Part shown: positions 45,485-53,819 of the stretch, piece after piece
Position numbering within the stretch: the first letter of the stretch is position 1
Layout: every line of letters starts with the position of its first letter
Origin: Bacillota bacterium
GTDB lineage: Bacteria; Bacillota; Sulfobacillia; Symbiobacteriales; ZC4RG38
Direction: 5' to 3'
DNA length: 64,000 nt
NCBI GenBank assembly: GCA_021890795.1
Contig: JAKKUO010000002.1
Span: 62,001 to 126,000 of the forward strand
The notes under the pieces: model-generated
What the model was told of the DNA's origin: nothing
The model's input: only the letters and a program-made list of their open reading frames with translations
Database searches by the model: none
Made by a program: the position numbers and the translations under genes

Positions 45485-45754
45485 ATGGCGCTCACTCCGG
45501 AACTGAAACAGTCGATCATCGCCCAGCACCGGCGGCACGAGACCGACACCGGCTCGCCGGAGGTCCAGATCGCGATCCTGACCGAGCGGATCAACCAGCT
45601 GACCGAGCACCTGCAGGCCCATCCCAAGGACCACCACAGCCGGCGGGGTCTGTTCAAGATGATCGGTCGCCGGCGGCGGCTCTTGGAGTACCTGAAGCGG
45701 ATCGACCGGGAGCGGTACAACGCGCTGATTGAGAAGCTCGGGATCCGCAGGTAG
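45485..45754 (+). CDS. rpsO: 30S ribosomal protein S15
   Basis: S15 is a primary 16S rRNA-binding protein of the 30S platform. It is 89 residues, the standard length. Features are the start [60 protein letters not shown] and [23 protein letters not shown] 45485 follows AGGAGGAGG. It has its own promoter and terminator. In many bacteria S15 represses its own translation and the gene precedes pnp, as here. Confidence 0.98.
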   Translation: MALTPELKQSIIAQHRRHETDTGSPEVQIAILTERINQLTEHLQAHPKDHHSRRGLFKMIGRRRRLLEYLKRIDRERYNALIEKLGIRR

Positions 45755-45760
45755 CACACG

Positions 45761-45795
45761 AGAGGGACCAGGGAACCCTGGTTCCTCTTCTTCTT
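45761..45795 (+). terminator. Intrinsic terminator after rpsO
   Basis: AGAGGGACCAGGG (45761-45773) pairs with CCCTGGTTCCTCT (45776-45788), one G-U pair, with a tight loop, followed by TCTTCTT. It separates rpsO from pnp. Confidence 0.8.
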
Positions 45796-45830
45796 GCCCC
45801 CTGCCTTGCAGCGGATCCCTGCTGCCGCGT

Positions 45831-45875
45831 TTTCCTCCGCAAAGGGGGGTGTAACTCCCTTCCGGGCGGAGGAAA
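45831..45875 (+). promoter_or_regulatory. Long hairpin in the pnp leader
   Basis: TTTCCTCCGC (45831-45840) pairs perfectly with GCGGAGGAAA (45866-45875) around a 25-base loop that can also pair (GGGG with CTCCC). In E. coli a leader hairpin cut by RNase III mediates pnp autoregulation; a similar role here is inference. Confidence 0.5.
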
Positions 45876-45962
45876 CAATATCCCGCGTGTGGAAGAAATC
45901 AGGGTTAGCAAAGAGGACCTATCGGGCAGCCACGTAGGGCGTGGCGCAGGAGGAGGAACAGA

Positions 45963-48257
45963 GTGGAACCCAAACAATTCCGCATGACGCTGGGGGGCCG
46001 GGAACTGATCCTCGAGACCGGGAAGCTGGCCAAGCAGGCCAACGGGGCCGTGCGGGTCCAGTACGGCGACACCGTGGTGCTGGTCACGGCCACCTGCTCG
46101 GCGACGCCCCGGGAAGGTATCGACTTCTTCCCCCTCGTTGTGGACTACGAGGAGCGGCTCTATGCGGTGGGCAAGATCCCGGGCAACTGGTTCCGCCGGG
46201 AGGGTAAGCCCACCACCAAGGCGATCCTCAACGCCCGGCTGACGGACCGGCCCATCCGTCCCCTCTTCCCCGAGGGCTTCCGGAACGACGTGCAGGTGGT
46301 GGCCACGGTCCTCTCCGTCGACCCCGACTGCGCGCCGGAACTCTGCTCCATTATCGGGGCCTCCGCGGCCCTGCACATCTCCGACATCCCGTGGAACGGC
46401 CCCATCGGCGCCTGCATCGTGGGCCGGGTGGACGGCCAGTTTGTCATCAACCCCACCGCCGAGCAGGCCGAGCGGAGCGACATGCACCTGGTGGTGGCGG
46501 CCACCGATAAGGCCGTGCTGATGGTGGAGGCCGGGGCCAAGGAGGTTCCGGAGGAGATCATCCTCGACGGGATCTTCTTCGGCTTCGACGTCTGCCGCGA
46601 GGTTGTGAAGCTCATCGAGCAGATGCGGGCAGAGGTGGGCAAGCCCAAGCGGGAGTTCCCCCTCTTCCTGCCCAGCCCGGAGCTCGAGCAGGCGGTGCGG
46701 GAGCTGGCCACCGAGCCCATCCGCCAGGCCCTGATGGAGAACCCGGACAAGCAGGCCCGGGAAGAGGCCCTGGCCAAGGTCGGGGAGGAGGTCCAGGCGG
46801 TCCTGGCCGACCAGTTCCCCGACGAGGCCAAGAACATCGCGGTGGTGCTGAAGAACATCCTCAAGGAGCAGGTCCGGGAGGCGATTCTCAAGCACCGGAT
46901 CCGGCCCGACGGGCGGCGGCCTGAGGAGATCCGGCCGCTCCACATCGAGGTAGGGGTGCTGCCCCGGACCCACGGCAGCGGCCTCTTCCAGCGGGGCCAG
47001 ACCCAGGTGCTCTCGGTCTGCACCCTGGGGACCGTCTCCGATGTGCTGCGGCTCGATGATCTGACGCTGGAAGAGTTCCGGCGGTACATGCACCACTACA
47101 ACTTCCCGCCTTACTCCGTGGGCGAGGTCCGGCCGATGCGGGGGCCCGGCCGCCGGGAGATCGGCCACGGGGCCCTGGCGGAGCGGGCCTTGGAGCCGGT
47201 GTTGCCCTCGGAGGATGAGTTCCCCTACACCATCCGGGTCGTCTCCGAGGTCCTGGAGTCCAACGGCTCCACCTCCATGGCCTCCACCTGCGGTTCGACC
47301 CTGGCGCTGATGGACGCCGGTGTGCCCATCAAGCGGCCGGTGGCCGGCATCGCCATGGGCCTGGTGGAGGGGCCTGACGGCCAGTACGAGGTGCTGACGG
47401 ACATCCAGGGGATCGAGGACGCCCTGGGGGACATGGACTTCAAGGTCGCAGGCACCCGGCTGGGCATCACCGCCCTGCAGATGGACATGAAGATCTCCGG
47501 TACCACCCGGGAGGTCTTCGAGAAGGCCCTGGCCCAGGCCCGGCAGGCCCGGCTCTACATCCTGGATGAGATGGAGAAGGTGATCCCGGAGCCCCGGAAG
47601 GAGCTCTCCCCGTGGGCGCCCCGGATCATCACCATGAAGATCAACCCGGAGAAGATCCGGGACGTCATCGGCCCCGGCGGCAAGATGATCCACAAGATCA
47701 TCCAGGAGTGCTCCGTGGGCGACCGGAAGATCGAGATCGACATCGAGGACGACGGCACGGTCCACATCGCCTCGGTGAACCAGGAGGCCGGTGAGAAGGC
47801 CCGGCGGATGATCGAGATGCTGGTCAAGGACCCCGAGCCGGGCAGCATCTACACCGGCAAGGTCACCCGGCTGATGACCTTCGGCGCCTTTGTCGAGATC
47901 CTCCCCGGCAAGGAAGGGCTGATCCACATCAGCGAACTGGCCGAGGAGCGGGTGGCCCGGGTTGAGGACGTGGTCAAGGTCGGGGACGAGGTCACCGTCA
48001 TGGTGACCGAGATCGACTCCCAGGGCCGGATCAACCTCTCCCGGAAGGCGGTGCTGAAGGCCGAGCGGGAAAAGCGCGGCGAGCTGCCGCCCGGCAAGAA
48101 GCAGGAGCCGCCCCGGGGCGCCCCCGCCGGTCCCAGGCCCGGCGCGAGCCGTCCCGGTGGCGGGCCCGGCGGCGGTCACCGGCCCGGCGGGCCCAGGCCG
48201 GATAACCGGGCCCGGACCGGCGGCCACGGCGGCTCCCGGCCCGGCCCCCGGCGCTGA
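45963..48257 (+). CDS. pnp: Polyribonucleotide nucleotidyltransferase (PNPase)
   Basis: PNPase degrades RNA 3'-5' by phosphorolysis and can add tails. The product is 764 residues. It has two RNase PH domains (first with [20 protein letters not shown], second with [19 protein letters not shown] and [20 protein letters not shown]), an alpha-helical linker, a KH domain ([18 protein letters not shown]) and an S1 domain ([20 protein letters not shown]). The last 55 or so residues are a Gly/Pro/Arg-rich tail, which explains why it is longer than Bacillus PNPase (about 705 residues). The GTG start follows AGGAGGAGG. Confidence 0.97.
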   Translation: MEPKQFRMTLGGRELILETGKLAKQANGAVRVQYGDTVVLVTATCSATPREGIDFFPLVVDYEERLYAVGKIPGNWFRREGKPTTKAILNARLTDRPIRPLFPEGFRNDVQVVATVLSVDPDCAPELCSIIGASAALHISDIPWNGPIGACIVGRVDGQFVINPTAEQAERSDMHLVVAATDKAVLMVEAGAKEVPEEIILDGIFFGFDVCREVVKLIEQMRAEVGKPKREFPLFLPSPELEQAVRELATEPIRQALMENPDKQAREEALAKVGEEVQAVLADQFPDEAKNIAVVLKNILKEQVREAILKHRIRPDGRRPEEIRPLHIEVGVLPRTHGSGLFQRGQTQVLSVCTLGTVSDVLRLDDLTLEEFRRYMHHYNFPPYSVGEVRPMRGPGRREIGHGALAERALEPVLPSEDEFPYTIRVVSEVLESNGSTSMASTCGSTLALMDAGVPIKRPVAGIAMGLVEGPDGQYEVLTDIQGIEDALGDMDFKVAGTRLGITALQMDMKISGTTREVFEKALAQARQARLYILDEMEKVIPEPRKELSPWAPRIITMKINPEKIRDVIGPGGKMIHKIIQECSVGDRKIEIDIEDDGTVHIASVNQEAGEKARRMIEMLVKDPEPGSIYTGKVTRLMTFGAFVEILPGKEGLIHISELAEERVARVEDVVKVGDEVTVMVTEIDSQGRINLSRKAVLKAEREKRGELPPGKKQEPPRGAPAGPRPGASRPGGGPGGGHRPGGPRPDNRARTGGHGGSRPGPRR

Positions 48258-48268
48258 GGTGACCGCCG

Positions 48269-48721
48269 GTGGAGCGGGTACGGATCCGGGTCTACCGCTG
48301 CCCAGGCACCGAGGACCTGCCCCTGCCCCGGTACATGACCCCCCAGGCGGCGGGGATGGACCTGCCGGCCGCGGTGACCGAGCCGGTGGTCCTCGCCCCG
48401 GGGGATCGGGCCCTGATCCCGACGGGGCTGATCCTGGAGCTGCCCCCGGGGATCGAGGCCCAGGTGCGCCCCCGGAGCGGCCTCGCCCTCCGGCACGGGG
48501 TGACCTGCCTGAACAGCCCGGGGACCATCGACGCCGACTACCGGGGAGAGGTCGGGGTCATCCTGGTCAACCTCGGCCGGGAGCCCTTCACCGTTCACCG
48601 GGGCGACCGCATCGCCCAGCTGGTCTTCAGCCGGGTGGTGCAGGCAGAACTGGTGCCGACCCTGGAGATCACCCGGACAGAGCGAGGAGCAGGCGGTTTC
48701 GGGCACACCGGTGTCCGTTGA
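48269..48721 (+). CDS. dut: dUTP diphosphatase
   Basis: dUTPase hydrolyses dUTP to dUMP, keeping uracil out of DNA and feeding thymidylate synthesis. The 150-residue product has all five motifs: [54 protein letters not shown] and the C-terminal [10 protein letters not shown] arm. GTG 48269 starts it 11 bases after pnp, so it is probably in the pnp transcript. A terminator overlaps its 3' end. Confidence 0.97.
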   Translation: MERVRIRVYRCPGTEDLPLPRYMTPQAAGMDLPAAVTEPVVLAPGDRALIPTGLILELPPGIEAQVRPRSGLALRHGVTCLNSPGTIDADYRGEVGVILVNLGREPFTVHRGDRIAQLVFSRVVQAELVPTLEITRTERGAGGFGHTGVR

Positions 48722-48738
48722 CCTGCTCCCTCTTTTTT
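48686..48738 (+). terminator. Intrinsic terminator after dut
   Basis: GGAGCAGG (48686-48693) pairs with CCTGCTCC (48722-48729) around a loop holding the palindrome ACACCGGTGT, followed by CTCTTTTTTAT. The stem starts inside the dut coding region. Confidence 0.75.
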
Positions 48739-48775
48739 ATTTCCCAACGGTTTCGCTATAGTTATGTTAAGCAGG

Positions 48776-48805
48776 TTGATTGTTGCCCCGGCGAGGGGGT
48801 ATCTT
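48776..48805 (+). promoter_or_regulatory. Probable promoter of the chemotaxis operon
   Basis: TTGATT (48776-48781), an 18-base spacer and TATCTT (48800-48805), in an AT-rich stretch of an otherwise GC-rich region. No convincing sigma-28 promoter was seen although the motility sigma gene is present. Confidence 0.55.
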
Positions 48806-48846
48806 TTTAATTGGTAAAGTTCTATAGAAGGACTTTCCATCTCTTG

Positions 48847-48886
48847 TGTGGAATGACTGCCAGAGATGTGGAATGACTGCCAGAGA
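48847..48886 (+). repeat. Perfect 20-bp tandem duplication upstream of cheW
   Basis: Two exact copies of TGTGGAATGACTGCCAGAGA (48847-48866 and 48867-48886), about 45 bases downstream of the putative promoter and about 65 bases ahead of the first cheW, in the untranslated leader. Confidence 0.95.
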
Positions 48887-48952
48887 TCGCGAGCGGCGCG
48901 GCCGGCGGCCCAGGGAGTCCGCCGGTCCGGCCCGCCGCAGCGGGGGTGACAG

Positions 48953-49426
48953 GTGGCCTTGGCGGAACAGGTGGTGGTCTTCCGGGTCGGCGAGGGGTTC
49001 TACGCCGTACCCATCGGCCAGGTCCGGGAAGTGGTGGCCTGGACCCGGCCCATGCCCCTGCCGGGGAGTCCACCCCACGTGGAAGGTGTCCTCAGCCTCC
49101 GGGGCGAGGTAATCCCCGTGGTGGACCTGAGCCGGCGCTTCGGACGGACCCGGTCCGTGCCCGATGCCCAGTCCCGGATCCTGGTGGTGGAGATCGCCGG
49201 GCAGGTGGCCGGCGTGGTGGTGGATGCGGTCACGGAGGTCCTCACCCTGGCCGACGGGGCCCTCCAGCCGGTGGCGCCGGCCTTCCGAAATCCCGACGAC
49301 CCGCTGGTGGTCGGGGTCTTCCACCGCGGGGACGACCTGGTGGTCCTGGTGGACCTGGAGCGGGTGGTCGGGGAAGGCCAGGCGGCGATGGCCCAGAGCC
49401 AGGAGACCGGACAAGGGGAGATGTAG
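48953..49426 (+). CDS. cheW: Chemotaxis coupling protein CheW (first copy)
   Basis: CheW links chemoreceptors to the CheA kinase. The 157-residue product is one CheW domain: VVVFRVGEGFYAVPIGQVRE, VEGVLSLRGEVIPVVDLSRR and a C-terminal DDLVVLVDLERVV. A short polar tail follows. It starts with GTG after GGGGGTGACAGG and opens the operon. The second cheW begins two bases after its stop; the two differ clearly in sequence, so they are not a recent duplication. Confidence 0.95.
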   Translation: MALAEQVVVFRVGEGFYAVPIGQVREVVAWTRPMPLPGSPPHVEGVLSLRGEVIPVVDLSRRFGRTRSVPDAQSRILVVEIAGQVAGVVVDAVTEVLTLADGALQPVAPAFRNPDDPLVVGVFHRGDDLVVLVDLERVVGEGQAAMAQSQETGQGEM

Positions 49427-49428
49427 AG

Positions 49429-49980
49429 GTGGCTCAGTCAGTTCCGGTCCACGGTCCGGCCCAGCAGCCGGCCCAGAGCCCTCCGAGGACCCTGGGGGCG
49501 GCCCAGGAGGAGGTCCAGCTGGTGGTCTTCCAACTGGGGGATGAGCTCTACGGCGCGGAGATCCAGGCGGTCCGGGAAGTGGTGCGGGCCCAGGAGTACC
49601 GGATCACCCCCGTCCCCCGGACCCCGGCGTACCTGCTGGGGGTGACCAACCTCCGGGGCCGGGTGATCCCGGTGATCGACCTGCGCCGGCGCCTGGGCCA
49701 GCCCCCGGCCCCCCTGACCGGTGCGAGCCGCATCGCGGTGCTGGAGGGGGAACTCGGCACCGTCGGGATGGTGGTCGACGGGGTCTCGGAGGTGGTGCGG
49801 GTGCCGGTGGGCAGCATCGAGCCCCCCTCCCCGGTGATGGTGCGCCGGGACGGGGACTTCGTCCGGGGGGTGGCCCGGATGGGGGAGCGGCTGATCATCC
49901 TTTTGGACCTGGGGGCGGTGCTGGCCCGAGAAGACCGCAAGTCCCGGATCGAGGGGGGTCGCCATGCCGCTGGAGTTTGA
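49429..49980 (+). CDS. cheW: Chemotaxis coupling protein CheW (second copy)
   Basis: A second CheW, 183 residues. After a 27-residue Pro/Gln-rich N-terminal tail, the CheW domain has VQLVVFQLGDELYGAEIQAV and VPRTPAYLLGVTNLRGRVIP with VIDLRRRLGQ, the usual signature, and ends in RLIILLDLGAVL. GTG 49429 directly follows the stop of the first cheW; the earlier frame opening overlaps that gene. The last 17 bases overlap the start of cheA, which suggests coupled translation. Two CheW proteins may couple different receptors. Confidence 0.94.
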   Translation: MAQSVPVHGPAQQPAQSPPRTLGAAQEEVQLVVFQLGDELYGAEIQAVREVVRAQEYRITPVPRTPAYLLGVTNLRGRVIPVIDLRRRLGQPPAPLTGASRIAVLEGELGTVGMVVDGVSEVVRVPVGSIEPPSPVMVRRDGDFVRGVARMGERLIILLDLGAVLAREDRKSRIEGGRHAAGV

Positions 49981-52261
49981 CGCTTCGCCGGAGGATATCC
50001 GGGTCTTTCTGGACGAGGCAGAGGAACTGATCCAGATCATGGAAGAGGAGATCCTGCGGCTGGAGCGGGATCCCCAGGATGCCGAGGCGCTGCGGGAACT
50101 CTTCCGGGCTGCCCACACCCTGAAGGGATCCTCGGCCACCCTGGGGCACCGGCCCATGGCCGAGGTCACCCATGGGATGGAGAACCTGCTGGACCGGATC
50201 CGCAAGGGGCAGCTGGCGGTCAGCACCGGGATCGTCGACGCCCTCTTCGCTTGTCTCGACGTGCTGAAGGCCTTCAAGGATGAGATCGCCACCGGGGAGC
50301 CGGCGGGGGTGGACACGGGCCAGGTGCTGGCGGCCCTGGCGGCAGCCGGCGGCCCGGGAGAGGCGACCCCTGCCGGGGGCGGAGCCGGCTCCGGGGCGGG
50401 CTCCGGCGCTCCCGCCGCCCCGGCCGGCGACCACCCCGCCCTCCGGGACCTGGACCCGGCCGGCATCGAGCGGCTGCGGGCGGGGATCCGGGAGGGCCGG
50501 AGCCCCCTGTGGATCCAGTTGGCCGCCGACCCGACGGCGCCGATGCCCGGGGTGCGGTACTTCCAGGCCCTCCTCGCCCTGGGGGAGCTGGGCGAGGTGG
50601 TCCGCTCCTGGCCGACCCAGGAGGAGATCGAACAGGACCGGGTGGGGGAGACCCTCTCGGTGGTCTTCCTCGCCGACCGGCCTCTGGAAGAGGTGCGCGC
50701 CGCCCTGGCGGAGGTGCCGGAGGTAAGCCTCGGGGCCCTGGAGCCCCTGGCCCCGGCCCTGGGGGCCGGGGGTGAAGCCCCCGCTCCCGCCGGGACCCGG
50801 GAGGCAGCGGGAGCCCCGGCGGCGGCCGGGGAGGTTCCGGCTCACGACGGGTTCGCTCCGGCGGGCGGGCAGGTTTCCGCGCTCCCCGGCGCCGGCCCTG
50901 AAGGCCGGGGTGGCGTCCAGTCCGGCGCCCGGGCCCCGGGGGAGGCGGTCCGGGAGGCCGCCGGCGGCCGGTCCCGGCTCAAGGGGTCCCGGACGGTGCG
51001 GGTGGACGTGGAGGTGCTGGACCGGCTGATGGACCTGGTGGGGGAGCTGGTCATCGACCGGACCCGGCTGGTTCAGGTGCTGACCCGGCTGGAGGCGGAA
51101 CGGGAGGGGGATGACCAGCTCCGGGAGCTCCAGGCCGCGGCTGCCCACATCGGCCGGGTCACCGCCGAACTCCAGGAGGAGATCATGCGGGCCCGGATGC
51201 TGCCGGTGGAGAACCTCTTCAAGAAGTTCCCCCGGATGGTCCGGGACCTGGCCCAGCAGTTTGGCAAGGAGATCAACTTCGTCATCCGGGGCGAGGAGAC
51301 GGAACTCGACCGGTCGGTCATCGAGGAGATCGGCGATCCCCTCATGCACCTCCTGCGCAACGCCGTCGACCACGGCATCGAGCACCCGGAGGAGCGGGTC
51401 CGGGCTGGCAAGCCCCGGCAGGGCACGGTGCTCCTGGAGGCGGCCCACCAGGAGAACCACATCATCATCACCGTTCGGGACGACGGCCGGGGGATCGACC
51501 CGGACAAGATCCGGGCGGCCGCGGTGAAAAAGGGGATCCTCAGCCAGGAGCAGGTGGCCCGCCTCAGCGACGACGAGGCGATCCGGCTGATCTTCTCCCC
51601 GGGCTTTTCCACCGCGGAGAAAGTGAGCGAGATCTCCGGCCGGGGGGTCGGCCTCGATGTAGTGCACAAGAACATCGAGAAGCTGAACGGCGCGGTGGAG
51701 GTCCGGTCCCAGCCCGGCCAGGGCACCGAGTTCCGGATCAAACTGCCCCTCACCCTGGCCATCATCCGGGCGCTCCTCGTGGAGCACCGGGGCTGCGTCT
51801 ACGCCGTGCCCCTGAACTCCGTCACCGAGACCCTCCGGTTCAGCCGGTCGGAGGTGCAGACCGTCCGGGGCCGGGACGTGGTGGTCAACCGGGGCGCGGT
51901 GGTGCCCCTGATCCGGCTGGAGGAGGTCTTCGGCCTGGAGCCTGGGGATGGGACCGCCGGGGCGGCCGGGGAGATGCCGGCTCGGAAGACCGGGACGGCG
52001 TCCCCGGGGGGCGCCGGAGCCCAGGACCGGATTTTCGTGGTGATCGTCAACCTCTTCGGCCGGCAGGCCGGCATCGTGGTGGACGGGCTGCTCGGCGAGG
52101 GGGACGTGGTGATCAAGTCCCTGGGCCAGTACATCGGCGAGGTACCCGGCATCGCCGGCGCGACCCTGATGGGGGACGGCTCCGTCGCCCTGATCCTGGA
52201 CGTCGCGGGGCTGATGGAGCTGGCCGCCGGGCAGCACCGGGCCCGGGAGCGGATCGCCTGA
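49964..52261 (+). CDS. cheA: Chemotaxis histidine kinase CheA
   Basis: CheA autophosphorylates in response to receptors and passes phosphate to CheY and CheB. The 765-residue product has the P1 phosphotransfer domain with His51 in FRAAHTLKGSSA and a P2-like CheY-binding region (about 180-270). A linker precedes the P3 dimerisation helix pair (about 340-405) and the P4 kinase domain with LLRNAVDHGIEHPEERV, DDGRGID and GRGVGLDVV. The P5 CheW-like domain follows (about 590-755). Pro/Ala/Gly linkers flank P2. Confidence 0.97.
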   Translation: MPLEFDASPEDIRVFLDEAEELIQIMEEEILRLERDPQDAEALRELFRAAHTLKGSSATLGHRPMAEVTHGMENLLDRIRKGQLAVSTGIVDALFACLDVLKAFKDEIATGEPAGVDTGQVLAALAAAGGPGEATPAGGGAGSGAGSGAPAAPAGDHPALRDLDPAGIERLRAGIREGRSPLWIQLAADPTAPMPGVRYFQALLALGELGEVVRSWPTQEEIEQDRVGETLSVVFLADRPLEEVRAALAEVPEVSLGALEPLAPALGAGGEAPAPAGTREAAGAPAAAGEVPAHDGFAPAGGQVSALPGAGPEGRGGVQSGARAPGEAVREAAGGRSRLKGSRTVRVDVEVLDRLMDLVGELVIDRTRLVQVLTRLEAEREGDDQLRELQAAAAHIGRVTAELQEEIMRARMLPVENLFKKFPRMVRDLAQQFGKEINFVIRGEETELDRSVIEEIGDPLMHLLRNAVDHGIEHPEERVRAGKPRQGTVLLEAAHQENHIIITVRDDGRGIDPDKIRAAAVKKGILSQEQVARLSDDEAIRLIFSPGFSTAEKVSEISGRGVGLDVVHKNIEKLNGAVEVRSQPGQGTEFRIKLPLTLAIIRALLVEHRGCVYAVPLNSVTETLRFSRSEVQTVRGRDVVVNRGAVVPLIRLEEVFGLEPGDGTAGAAGEMPARKTGTASPGGAGAQDRIFVVIVNLFGRQAGIVVDGLLGEGDVVIKSLGQYIGEVPGIAGATLMGDGSVALILDVAGLMELAAGQHRARERIA

Positions 52262-52279
52262 CGGGCGGTGGGCCGTGCC

Positions 52280-52897
52280 ATGGAACTGGGCGAGCATCAG
52301 TGGCAGGCGCTCCGGCGGATCATCGAGGCCGGCCTCAAAGGGGCTGCGGCCGGCCTCTCCGCCCTGACGGGCGGAGCCATCGACCTGGGGAGCCCCCGGG
52401 TGGCGCTGATGCCCCTGGAGGTGGTGCCGGGCATCGCCGGGGGGCCCGGGGCGGTAGTGGTGGCGGTCTACGTCGGGGTCCGGGGGGACCTGCAGGGCCA
52501 TGTCATGCTGCTCCTGCCAGCGGATGCGGCTCTCCGGTTCGTGGAGATCCTCGCCCAGCAGCCCCCCGGCACCCTCCAGGAGCTTGACCCGATGGCCCGC
52601 AGCGCCTTGGCGGAAGCCGGGAACATCTGCGCCGCCCACTTCCTCACCGCGCTGGGGGATGCCACGGGCCTGAACGTGGTGCCGACCGCCCCGGTGGTGG
52701 TGGAAGACATGGCCGGTGCGATCCTCCAGACCGTGGTCGCCGACCTTTACCTGGGAGGGGATTGGGCACTGGTGGTGGAGACGGATTTCCAATCGGGCGA
52801 AGGCGCCCCCCGGAACGGGGTGAAGGGTCACCTGCTGCTGATGCCCGATCAGGAATCGATGGCCAGACTCGTCGCAGCTCTTGAGGCGATTCCATGA
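52280..52897 (+). CDS. cheC: CheC-like chemotaxis phosphatase
   Basis: CheC proteins dephosphorylate CheY-P and interact with CheD. The 205-residue product has one clear active-site helix, SALAEAGNICAAHFLTAL, with the Glu-x-x-Asn pattern. The place of the first active-site helix reads RRIIEAGLKGAAAGLSALTG, so the Asn of that site appears to be Leu. Only one catalytic site may therefore be active. The position between cheA and cheD supports CheC. ATG 52280 was chosen; GTG 52268 is possible. The stop overlaps cheD (ATGA). Confidence 0.85.
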   Translation: MELGEHQWQALRRIIEAGLKGAAAGLSALTGGAIDLGSPRVALMPLEVVPGIAGGPGAVVVAVYVGVRGDLQGHVMLLLPADAALRFVEILAQQPPGTLQELDPMARSALAEAGNICAAHFLTALGDATGLNVVPTAPVVVEDMAGAILQTVVADLYLGGDWALVVETDFQSGEGAPRNGVKGHLLLMPDQESMARLVAALEAIP

Positions 52898-53397
52898 GCG
52901 GCCTGCAGTCCATTCGCGTGCACCCCGTTCCCGTGGGGCTCGGCGAGATCCGCACCGGCCGGGACGGTGAGACCCTGGTCTGCTACGGCCTCGGCTCCTG
53001 CGTGGGCGTCGGGCTGGTGGACCCGGTGGCCCGGGTGGGGGCGATGGCCCACGTGGTGCTGCCGGATTCCAGCCTCAGCCGGGGCGCCCCGGTGGAAGGC
53101 AAGTTCGCCGACACCGCGGTGCCGGCCCTGGTGGCCCAGCTCCTCCGGATGGGAGCCCAGCGGGCCCGGCTTATCGCCAAGATCGCCGGCGGCGCCCGGG
53201 TGATCCACCTGCCGGGGGAGAGCCATCTGGACATCGGGGCCCGGAACGTCGAAGCGGTCAAGGAGGCCCTGCGCCGGGCGGGAATCCCCCTGGCGGCGGA
53301 GGACACCGGCGGGAGCTACGGCCGGACCGTGCTTTTCTATACGGGGACCGGCCAGATGGTGGTCTCCACCGTGGGCCGGGGCGAACGGATTCTGTAG
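52894..53397 (+). CDS. cheD: Chemoreceptor glutamine deamidase CheD
   Basis: CheD deamidates Gln residues of chemoreceptors and, bound to CheC, increases its phosphatase activity. The 167-residue product has the catalytic Cys36 in LGSCVGVGLVDPVARVG and His53 in GAMAHVVLPD, plus the KFADTAVPALVAQLLRMGAQ segment typical of CheD. It overlaps the end of the cheC gene by four bases, consistent with the CheC-CheD partnership. Confidence 0.96.
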   Translation: MSGLQSIRVHPVPVGLGEIRTGRDGETLVCYGLGSCVGVGLVDPVARVGAMAHVVLPDSSLSRGAPVEGKFADTAVPALVAQLLRMGAQRARLIAKIAGGARVIHLPGESHLDIGARNVEAVKEALRRAGIPLAAEDTGGSYGRTVLFYTGTGQMVVSTVGRGERIL

Positions 53398-53424
53398 CAG
53401 GGAGACGGTGAGGAGGGACGGGCC

Positions 53425-53781
53425 TTGCCCAAGATCCTGTTGGTCGACGATGCCGCCTTCATGCGGATGCGGTCGGCAAAGCTCCTGACCGAACACGGCT
53501 ACGAGGTAGAGGAGGCGGAGAACGGCCAGGAGGCGGTCCTGAAGTACCAGGCCTGCCGGCCGGATCTGGTGCTGATGGACATCACCATGCCGGTGATGGA
53601 CGGGATCACGGCGACCCGGGAGATCAAGCGGATCGACCCGAACGCCAAGATCGTCATGGTCAGCGCCCTGGGGCAGCAGTCCATGGTGATCGAGGCGATC
53701 AAGGCCGGCGCCAAGGACTTTGTGGTCAAGCCCTTTGAGCCCGAGAAGATCCTGGCCACGGTGCGGAAGTTCACTTCCTGA
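53425..53781 (+). CDS. cheY: Chemotaxis response regulator CheY
   Basis: A single-domain receiver of 118 residues, the motor-binding output of the pathway. It has the acidic pair Asp8-Asp9 in LLVDDAAFMR, phospho-acceptor Asp52 in LVLMDITMPVMDG, a Ser at the conserved Ser/Thr place (MVSALG) and Lys102 in VVKPFEPEK. It begins with TTG after GGAGGGACGGG. It follows cheD, and with cheC/cheX phosphatases in the same operon no cheZ is expected. Confidence 0.93.
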   Translation: MPKILLVDDAAFMRMRSAKLLTEHGYEVEEAENGQEAVLKYQACRPDLVLMDITMPVMDGITATREIKRIDPNAKIVMVSALGQQSMVIEAIKAGAKDFVVKPFEPEKILATVRKFTS

Positions 53782-53819
53782 GAAGACCACCGGGGCAGGA
53801 GGGGGGTGCGGAAGACCCC

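Noticed and set aside
48595-48840. A minus-strand frame of 81 codons in the dut-cheW gap
   Set aside because: Half of it overlaps dut in antisense, and no ribosome binding site or promoter was seen on that strand. The AT-rich part is better explained by the dut terminator and cheW promoter.
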